Under the pieces are notes generated by a model. It had not been told where the DNA came from and ran no database searches. It saw nothing but the letters and a program-made list of their open reading frames with translations. Source: Peptoclostridium litorale DSM 5388 (GTDB lineage: Bacteria; Bacillota; Clostridia; Peptostreptococcales; Peptostreptococcaceae). From it: a DNA stretch of 64,000 nucleotides. Positions 57,720 to 64,000 of this stretch are shown in pieces. The stretch lies in the NCBI RefSeq assembly GCF_900141635.1, contig NZ_FSRH01000012.1:45198-109197 (forward strand). Direction: 5' to 3'. Position 1 is the first letter of the stretch; each line of letters begins with the position of its first letter. A program made the translations under genes and the position numbers.

Positions 57720-58175
57720 TTGGCACCCATAAACAATATATCTCAAATTCCTAAAATACATAATCTTCAAGGTACGGATTCAGTTCAAAAAAAACTAAAA
57801 CCCAAACAGAGCGAATTCCTCAAGACATTTGAAAAGATAAAATCTGACGACGTCAGAAAAAAGCTTGAGGGCATATTTGAAAAAATCGTTGAAAAGTCGG
57901 ATCATCTCAAAGACAACCTGTATCTTAAGGATGTTTTGGAGTATAAAAAACTTGTTAAGCACTTTCTTGGAGTTGCCGTTGAAAACTCACACGTTTTCTC
58001 ACAGCAAAACTTCCTTGACAGAAGAGGAAGGCACAGGGTCTACTCAATTGTAAAGCAAGTAGACAGGGAGCTTGACTCCATAACCCGCGACTTCATAACA
58101 AACCATATTGATCACGCCAGAGTTCTAAAAAGCATAGATTCCATAAGAGGGCTTTTAGTGGACGTTATGATGTAA
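57720..58175 (+). CDS. yaaR: YaaR family protein (DUF327)
   Basis: A 151-residue helical protein matching the YaaR/DUF327 family: LEYKKLVKHFLGVAVENSH, then DRRGRHRVYSIVKQVDREL and the ending GLLVDVMM. The start is TTG with AAGGATG upstream. No enzymatic motif is present and the molecular function of the family is unknown to me. Its perfect sigma-D -10 element and its divergent position beside flagellar genes point to a flagellar or motility role. Confidence 0.85.
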   Translation: MAPINNISQIPKIHNLQGTDSVQKKLKPKQSEFLKTFEKIKSDDVRKKLEGIFEKIVEKSDHLKDNLYLKDVLEYKKLVKHFLGVAVENSHVFSQQNFLDRRGRHRVYSIVKQVDRELDSITRDFITNHIDHARVLKSIDSIRGLLVDVMM

Positions 58176-58177
58176 AG

Positions 58178-58224
58178 CAAAAAGCTGACAGTAGATTGTT
58201 ATAATCCACTAGCCAGCTTTTTTA
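58178..58224. terminator. Bidirectional terminator, YaaR gene / prfB
   Basis: AAAAAGCTG...GATT pairs with AATC...CAGCTTTTTT (58178-58224) between convergent genes. Confidence 0.85.
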
Positions 58225-58237
58225 CGTTTTGCACTTT

Positions 58238-59348
58238 TTATTTCAAATTCTTTAATGACTTTAAATACTCATTTATGAAGAGGTCTATATCCCCGTCCAT
58301 TACAGCCTGTATGTTCCCCATTTCAGCATTTGTCCTGTGGTCTTTAACAAGATTATACGGATGAAATACATAAGACCTTATCTGGCTTCCCCAGCTTATC
58401 TGGGAGTATTCGCCCTGTATGTCCTCTATTCTTTCCTTGTTTTCAAGCTCCTTTATCTCTATGAGCTTTGCCGTAAGCATCTGCATGGCCATTTGCTTGT
58501 TACTGTGCTGTGACCTTTGGTTTTGGCACTGAACTACAATTCCCGTAGGCATATGGGTTATCCTGACCGCCGAGTCTGTCTTGTTGACGTGCTGCCCCCC
58601 TGCACCCGAAGCCCTGTACGTGTCTATTTTAAGGTCCGACTGGTTTATGTCGATTTCAACATTTTCATCCAGTTCAGGTATTACGTCTATAGATGCAAAT
58701 GAGGTATGCCTTTTTCCTGAAGAATCAAACGGCGAAATCCTTACCACCCTGTGGACACCTTTTTCGCCCTTCAGATATCCATATGCATTTAGCCCTTCCA
58801 CGAGTATTGTTGCACTCTTAATTCCAGCTTCAGGATCTTGTATAATGTCAACTATTGAAGTTGAAAATCCCTTGCTTTCAGCCCATCTCTTGTAAAGTCT
58901 CAATAGCATCTGGGCCCAGTCCTGGGCGTCAAGTCCACCTGAACCTGCATGAATTGAGAGTATGGCGCTATTTTTGTCATATTCCCCTGAAAGAAGTGTC
59001 TTTATTCTCATCCCCTCTATTTTTACTTCAAGCGATTCAATTTCATTTTGCACTTCCTTTTCAAGAGACATGTCATCTTCTTCTTGGGCAAGCTCTATCA
59101 TTATCTGTATCTCTTCATATGAATCTGAAAGCCCCCTGTAGTTTTCAAGGTCTTCCTTAAGAGCCTTGTTGCTTTGAAGCATCTTTTGGGCTTTTTCATT
59201 GTCATTCCAAAAGTCTGGCTGAAGCATTTTTTGTTCCTGGTTTTCCATCTCTTCTTTCATGGCATCTATGTCAAAGAGAAACCCTCAGTTCTTTTATTGA
59301 TTCACTTATCTCTTCAAGCTTTTGGTTGTATTCTTGTAGATTAAGCAT
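58238..59348 (-). CDS. prfB: Peptide chain release factor 2, programmed +1 frameshift
   Basis: RF2 of about 369 residues. Translation starts at the ATG at 59348 and runs 25 codons to CTT followed by TGA (59273-59271); slipping +1 on CTT-T reads GAC and continues to 58238. The site AGGG...CTT-TGA-C, with AGGG about 6-9 bases upstream acting as a Shine-Dalgarno-like stimulator, is the classic RF2 autoregulation. Downstream, SPFDSSGKRH and the catalytic GGQ loop (GAGGQHVNKTDS) identify RF2. It terminates translation at UGA and UAA. The gene follows secA by 14 bases. Confidence 0.97.
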
Positions 59349-59362
59349 ATAATCACCCCTTT

Positions 59363-62101
59363 TTATTTGTTTTTACCGCAGCATTTCTTGTATTTCTTGC
59401 CGCTTCCGCATGGACAAATATCGTTCCTTCCAACCTTGTCCTCTTTGCTTACAGGCTGCCTTTGGTCTTCACCCGAGCTTTGAGAAAGGTTGTCTACATC
59501 TATTACCTGTTTTCTTTCTATTTTTTCCTCTACTGTAAATCCAAACAGATATTTTATAGTGTCCTCGTGTATTAGTCTTATCATATCTTCAAACATGTCA
59601 AATCCTTCGAACTGGTACGCCCTTACCGGATCCTCCTGTCCTATCGCCCTCAGGCCTATTCCCTGTCTAAGCTGGTCCATGGCGTCTATATGATCGACCC
59701 ATTTCGTGTCCACTACCTGAAGGAGCATTATCCTTTCTATCTCCCTCATTCGCTCTTCGCCTATCATCTGTTCCTTTTCTTCATATATACCCATTGCAGT
59801 ATCTATAAGCATATCCTTTATCTTCTGCCTGTCAAGCTGCTCTATGTCTCCGAAATCTATGCTTCCCTTTGGAAGGAATGTCGAATAAAGATGCTCTTTA
59901 AGCCCCGCAATATCCCACTCTTCTGGATAGCTTCCGTCAGATGTGTAAATATCCGCATAGTGCTCTATGGTCTTTTGTATCATTGACACTATGTTTTCCC
60001 TTATGTTCTCGCCCTCTAGAACGCTTCTTCTCTCCTTGTATATTATCTCCCTTTGCTTGTTCATTACATCGTCAAACTGGAGTACGTGCTTTCTTATTCC
60101 AAAGTTTCTTCCTTCGACTTTCTTTTGTGCGTTCTCTATAGACTTTGAAAGTATAGCATGTTCTATAGGAGTGTCATCGTCCATTCCCAGTTTTTCTACT
60201 ACACCCTTTATTTTCTCGCTTCCAAAAAGCCTCATTATGTCGTCTTCAAGGCTTATATAAAACCTTGACATACCGTTGTCTCCCTGACGTCCGGCACGAC
60301 CTCTCAGCTGGTTGTCTATTCTTCTTGACTCGTGTCTTTCAGTTCCAAGTATGCATAGTCCTCCCGCAGCTTTCACCTTTTCCTGCTCTGCATCCGTTTC
60401 ACCTTTTATTTTTGAATATACTTCACTATAGTGATTTCTGGCATCAAGTATTTCCGGATCATCTGTTTCCGCAAAGCCTGTTGCAAGCGATATTATGTGC
60501 TCGCTATATCCAAGTTTTCTCATCTCTTTTTTAGTCATGAACTCCGGGTTTCCTCCAAGTACTATGTCGGTTCCCCTTCCGGCCATATTCGTAGCTATTG
60601 TTACATTTCCAAGCCTTCCCGCCTGAGCCACTATTTCGGCCTCTTTTTCGTGCTGCTTTGCATTTAGGACCTGGTGCTTTATTCCCTTTCTCTTTAGAAC
60701 CGAAGAAAGCATTTCAGATGTCTCTATAGCTATTGTACCCACTAGTATGGGCTGGCCTGTCTTGTATCTTTCCTCTATTTCTTCAACTACAGCCTTGAAT
60801 TTTCCCTTTTCGCTCTTGTATACTACGTCAGGCTCGTCTTTTCTCTTTATAGGCTTGTTTGTGGGTATTTGTACTACATCCATGCCGTATATAGACCTGA
60901 ACTCCTCTTCCTCTGTCTTTGCCGTACCTGTCATACCCGAAAGCTTACTGTACATTCTAAAGTAGTTCTGGAATGTTATGCTTGCAAGTGTCTGGGATTC
61001 CCTCTGCACGTCAAGGCCTTCCTTTGCCTCTATGGCCTGGTGGAGCCCGTCTGAATACCTTCTTCCAAACATAAGCCTTCCTGTGAACTCGTCAACTATT
61101 ATAATTTCGCCGTCCTTGACAACATAGTCTACATCGTTTTTCATAAGGTTGTTTGCCTTGAGGGCCTGGTTTATATGGTGTGAAAGCTCCATATTGCTTG
61201 AGTCTGCAAGGTTTTCAACCCCGAAGAACTTCTCGGCCTTTTCCACTCCGTTTTCAGTGATCATTACCGAATTGCCCTTTTCATCTATTACAAAGTCTAC
61301 AGTTTCTTCCTTGTACTCCCTGTCGAATTTACTCTGTTTTTCCTCGCTCGGATCCATTTTTCTTCCCTGTAGCATTTGAACGAATGTATTCGCCTGTATA
61401 TAAAGTCCTGTGGATTTGTCTCCAGGCCCAGATATTATAAGAGGGGTTCTCGCCTCGTCTATAAGTATTGAGTCAACCTCATCGACTATTGCGAAGTTTA
61501 GCTCCCTTTGGACCATTCTCTCCTTGTATATGACCATGTTGTCCCTAAGATAGTCGAATCCGAATTCGTTGTTTGTACCGTAAGTTATGTCGCATGCATA
61601 AGCATATTTTCTTTCCGACGGAGACTGTCCATGAACAGCCACCCCCACTGAAAGTCCCAAGAATTCATAAAGCTTGCCCATCCATTCCATATCACGTTTT
61701 GCAAGATAGTCGTTTACAGTTATAACGTGGACGCCTTTTCCAGTAAGTGCGTTTAGATACACTGGCAGCGTTGCAACAAGCGTCTTACCTTCTCCCGTTT
61801 TCATCTCCGCTATTCTTCCCTGGTGAAGCACAACTCCTCCTATGAGCTGGACCCTGTAGTGCCTCATTCCAAGTACTCTCTTTCCTGCTTCCCTGACGGT
61901 TGCAAACGCTTCAGGAAGTATATCGTCAAGGCTCTCTCCCTTTTGGATTCTTTCCTTAAACTTTCCAGTCATTCCTTTTAGCTCTTCGTCGCTCAAAGCT
62001 GTAAATCTGTCCTCTATTGCCTCTATCTGGTCTACTAACTTTTCTACTTTTTTTATTTCTTTTTTATTTCCTCCAAATATAAGCTCTTTTAAAAAATTCA
62101 T
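59363..62101 (-). CDS. secA: Preprotein translocase ATPase SecA
   Basis: SecA of about 912 residues, the motor driving proteins through SecYEG. Walker A is MKTGEGKT, the DEAD-like box [20 protein letters not shown] follows, and the C-terminal zinc site [13 protein letters not shown] binds SecB or ribosomes. I start at 62101, 9 bases after GAGG, giving [11 protein letters not shown]; the longer frame to 62164 lacks a ribosome site. With prfB it forms the common secA-prfB pair. Confidence 0.97.
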   Translation of the reverse strand: MNFLKELIFGGNKKEIKKVEKLVDQIEAIEDRFTALSDEELKGMTGKFKERIQKGESLDDILPEAFATVREAGKRVLGMRHYRVQLIGGVVLHQGRIAEMKTGEGKTLVATLPVYLNALTGKGVHVITVNDYLAKRDMEWMGKLYEFLGLSVGVAVHGQSPSERKYAYACDITYGTNNEFGFDYLRDNMVIYKERMVQRELNFAIVDEVDSILIDEARTPLIISGPGDKSTGLYIQANTFVQMLQGRKMDPSEEKQSKFDREYKEETVDFVIDEKGNSVMITENGVEKAEKFFGVENLADSSNMELSHHINQALKANNLMKNDVDYVVKDGEIIIVDEFTGRLMFGRRYSDGLHQAIEAKEGLDVQRESQTLASITFQNYFRMYSKLSGMTGTAKTEEEEFRSIYGMDVVQIPTNKPIKRKDEPDVVYKSEKGKFKAVVEEIEERYKTGQPILVGTIAIETSEMLSSVLKRKGIKHQVLNAKQHEKEAEIVAQAGRLGNVTIATNMAGRGTDIVLGGNPEFMTKKEMRKLGYSEHIISLATGFAETDDPEILDARNHYSEVYSKIKGETDAEQEKVKAAGGLCILGTERHESRRIDNQLRGRAGRQGDNGMSRFYISLEDDIMRLFGSEKIKGVVEKLGMDDDTPIEHAILSKSIENAQKKVEGRNFGIRKHVLQFDDVMNKQREIIYKERRSVLEGENIRENIVSMIQKTIEHYADIYTSDGSYPEEWDIAGLKEHLYSTFLPKGSIDFGDIEQLDRQKIKDMLIDTAMGIYEEKEQMIGEERMREIERIMLLQVVDTKWVDHIDAMDQLRQGIGLRAIGQEDPVRAYQFEGFDMFEDMIRLIHEDTIKYLFGFTVEEKIERKQVIDVDNLSQSSGEDQRQPVSKEDKVGRNDICPCGSGKKYKKCCGKNK

Positions 62102-62293
62102 AACCATGTACCTCATTTCGCAGTCTTTATTTTGTATTTTACATTCTATAAAATTCCAATTCATGTGTTTCTATTTATTTACATACCGCTTATTTTCCCC
62201 ATAACATTCATTTTATCATAAATCAAAACCATTTTAATTAATTTTTCATTAATTTAGTCTATATAGATTCTGGATAACATTAAGCCTCTGAAA

Positions 62294-62321
62294 AAAGCAT
62301 GTACATGAATATTCATGCTAT
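62294..62321 (-). terminator. Terminator of guaD
   Basis: AGCATG (62296-62301) and CATGCT (62314-62319) with an inner self-complementary ATTCAT region, followed by T6 on the minus strand; it overlaps the guaD stop codon. Confidence 0.7.
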
Positions 62322-63577
62322 CCTATTTTCACGCCTTCCACATATCTGGCGCATATATTCCTGTCGTCTCCCGTATATATGAATTTTTCAAGCCTGTCCA
62401 ATATAGAGTAGTTTTGCGCTATGGCCTTTTCATCCTCTATTACAAGCGCATCCAGGCTGTATCCGTCTTCAAAGCTTCCCGTATTTCCAAAAAATTCTCC
62501 TCCGCCTTTTGTTCCAATGTAAAACGCCTCTGAAAATTCCACAGGCCTATACGATTTGTCCATTATGTTGAGTATCTTGGAAAGCTGCACCGCCCTTACT
62601 ATGGCCTCGTTCATTCCTATTTTGTGCCCTCCAGCCACATCGCTTCCAAGGCCTATCTTAAGCCCTCTGTCGATATACTTTCTAAGTGGCATTATTCCGC
62701 TTCGCACGTTTATATTCGAATCAGGACAATGAGCTATAAACACGCCTTTTTCCCTCATGTATTCTATCTCTTCTTCCTCAAGATATATTGCATGGGCCAT
62801 AACTGTTGGAGTCTGCCCGAAAAGTGAGTTTGAATCATACACATCTATATAGCTTTTATTGTCTGGGAAAATCTCTCTTACCCACTCCATCTCCTCCCTG
62901 TTTTCATTCACATGGGACTGCACTGGAATGCCATATTTTACAGCCAAATCCCCCAGCTCTTTTAACAGTCCCTTTGTGCTTGTAGGCGCAAATCTTGGCG
63001 TTATTATTGGCTTTACGAGCCCTTCGCCCTTATACATTTCTATCAATTGCTTTGTTCCCTCAATGGAATTTTTTGTGCTCTCTATTATGAAGCCAGGAGC
63101 ATTTGTATCCATGTTGACTTTGCCCACATAAGCGCCCAGCCCTTTTTTCCTTAGGGCTTCAAAGAGTATCTGAGTGCCCTTTGTTGAAGATGATGCAAAA
63201 ATGCAAGACCTAAGCGTTCCCACTGAAAGGAGCTTGTCTGCAAAAGCCTCATATGCCATCTCGGCAAACTCCTCATCCTGGAATTTTCTCTCCAGATTGT
63301 AAGTGTAGTCGTTTAACCATTCCAAAAGCTGCCTTGTCATTCCAATTCCGCTTTGCATATACTGCGCAGCATGAACATGGAGGTCTACAAATCCAGGTAT
63401 TATTATCCTGTCTCCATAGTCTTCGATTTCAAACGATCTGTATTTAGACGGAATATCAGCATATATGCCTTCTATTTTTCCATCTTTGGCGACAATAAAG
63501 CTATCTTCATGTATTTCAAATTTTTCCAGTGTCTTTGTGTATGCTATATTACCCTTTATTATTGTAATGTTTTTCAT
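62318..63577 (-). CDS. guaD: Guanine deaminase
   Basis: A 419-residue amidohydrolase converting guanine to xanthine and ammonia. The metal ligands His67 and His69 are in GFVDLHVHAAQ, followed by LLEWLNDYTYNLE, which is the guanine deaminase version of that region; HCPDSNINVRSG and LGSDVAGG complete the site. It stands alone next to the rRNA operon, with GGGGGAAG before the ATG. It adds guanine breakdown to the purine genes elsewhere in the window; no riboswitch precedes it. Confidence 0.9.
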   Translation of the reverse strand: MKNITIIKGNIAYTKTLEKFEIHEDSFIVAKDGKIEGIYADIPSKYRSFEIEDYGDRIIIPGFVDLHVHAAQYMQSGIGMTRQLLEWLNDYTYNLERKFQDEEFAEMAYEAFADKLLSVGTLRSCIFASSSTKGTQILFEALRKKGLGAYVGKVNMDTNAPGFIIESTKNSIEGTKQLIEMYKGEGLVKPIITPRFAPTSTKGLLKELGDLAVKYGIPVQSHVNENREEMEWVREIFPDNKSYIDVYDSNSLFGQTPTVMAHAIYLEEEEIEYMREKGVFIAHCPDSNINVRSGIMPLRKYIDRGLKIGLGSDVAGGHKIGMNEAIVRAVQLSKILNIMDKSYRPVEFSEAFYIGTKGGGEFFGNTGSFEDGYSLDALVIEDEKAIAQNYSILDRLEKFIYTGDDRNICARYVEGVKIG

Positions 63578-63607
63578 ATCTTCCCCCTGATTTTATGCAT
63601 ATATAAC

Positions 63608-63636
63608 AAAAAAACCCTGGAATATTTTCCAGAGTT
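63608..63636 (-). terminator. Terminator of the rRNA operon
   Basis: CTGGAA/TTCCAG hairpin (63617-63633 region) followed on the minus strand by T7, just after 5S rRNA. Confidence 0.85.
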
Positions 63637-63642
63637 CATTAC

Positions 63643-63762
63643 TTACGCAGCCACGTCCTATTCTCCCGGGACCTTCCGGTCCGAGTACCTTCGGCGCTAA
63701 GGAGCTTAACTTCTGTGTTCGGTATGGGAACAGGTGTATCCTCCTCGCTATAATGACTGCAT
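63643..63762 (-). rRNA. rrf: 5S ribosomal RNA
   Basis: The minus strand shows GCGAGGAGGATACACCTGTT, CCCATACCGAACACAGAAGT and TAAGCTCCTTAGCGCCGA, the conserved 5S core, with terminal helix GCAGTC/GGCTGC. Exact ends are approximate. Confidence 0.95.
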
Positions 63763-63809
63763 TATGAAGATTTATCGAACCTTCAAAACTGCAAAGTTTT
63801 AATATTATT

Positions 63810-64000
63810 GGTCAAGTCCTCGATCTATTAGTACCCATCAGCTGAATGCATTGCTGCACTTACACCCTGGGCCTATCAACCAGATAGTCTTTCTGGGATC
63901 TTACCTTCTATGAAGTGGGAAATCTTATCTTGAGGTTGGCTTCGCGCTTAGATGCCTTCAGCGCTTATCCATTCCGCACATAGCTACCCAGCTGTGCCAC
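63810..64000 (-). rRNA. rrl: 23S ribosomal RNA, 3' end (partial)
   Basis: The minus strand ends with ACTAATAGATCGAGGACTTGACC, the conserved 3' terminus of 23S rRNA; upstream conserved sequence runs off the window edge. The operon is transcribed leftwards, 23S then 5S, with a spacer of about 47 bases. Confidence 0.97.

Overview
The window reads as one contiguous chromosomal stretch of a motile, amino-acid-fermenting Clostridia member, most likely Peptostreptococcaceae-like. The pointers are low-GC codon use, strong GGAGG-type ribosome binding sites, several TTG starts, CIRCE-controlled groESL, a T-box, purine and FMN riboswitches, and a glutamate dehydrogenase whose active-site residues fall on the Clostridium symbiosum numbering. 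The gene order purE-C-F-M-N-H-D-L, guaBA, groESL, cls, gdh, rex, tsaD-rimI-tsaB-tsaE, flagellin, prfB, secA resembles what I remember of Clostridioides difficile and, in part, the Bacillus subtilis ydi/gro region. Species assignment is inference. I saw no prophage, insertion sequence, CRISPR array or tRNA.

Layout. 0-10 kb holds single genes and small units in mixed orientation: a FabG-like reductase, a secreted stalk-domain protein, a long FtsA-like ATPase, an unrecognised 363-residue protein, a HAD phosphatase, a cobalamin adenosyltransferase and a three-gene zinc/manganese-type ABC importer. 10-26 kb is purine metabolism, all on the minus strand: eight pur genes in tight order, a purine permease behind a canonical guanine riboswitch, and guaB-guaA behind a second, slightly variant purine aptamer. 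26.4-29.1 kb is an amino-acid ABC importer behind a complete T-box whose specifier can be read as an arginine codon. 29.1-32 kb holds an unexplained, hairpin-rich, terminator-ended plus-strand segment and then groES-groEL with a perfect CIRCE. 32-42 kb carries cardiolipin synthase, an OGG-type glycosylase, copZ/copA, a CheY-like regulator, glutamate dehydrogenase, a P-loop/Asp23-like fusion, a DJ-1 family protein and rex with a perfect operator-like palindrome. 42-52 kb carries an ABC-F protein, the tRNA t6A genes, riboflavin importer ribU with an FMN riboswitch, an amidohydrolase and tex. 52-58 kb is a flagellar block: fliS, flagellin, a FliK-like protein and a YaaR-family gene. The right end has prfB with its programmed frameshift, secA, guanine deaminase, 5S rRNA and the 3' end of 23S rRNA.

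How the parts work together. Purine supply is covered by de novo synthesis to IMP, the IMP-to-GMP branch, a permease and guanine salvage, with two purine-sensing leaders. Redox control (Rex), glutamate dehydrogenase, a probable arginine importer and the cobalamin gene fit amino-acid fermentation. Three promoters of identical sigma-D geometry tie the FliK-like operon, flagellin and the YaaR gene into one flagellar regulon.

Items most worth a second look: the structured segment at 29.2-29.6 kb, a 21-codon cysteine-rich peptide gene at 37.9 kb, a 55-codon gene between the FliK-like protein and flagellin, the sigma-D promoters, the P-loop/Asp23 fusion, the beta-grasp-like tail of the FtsA-like protein, and the variant purine aptamer before guaB.
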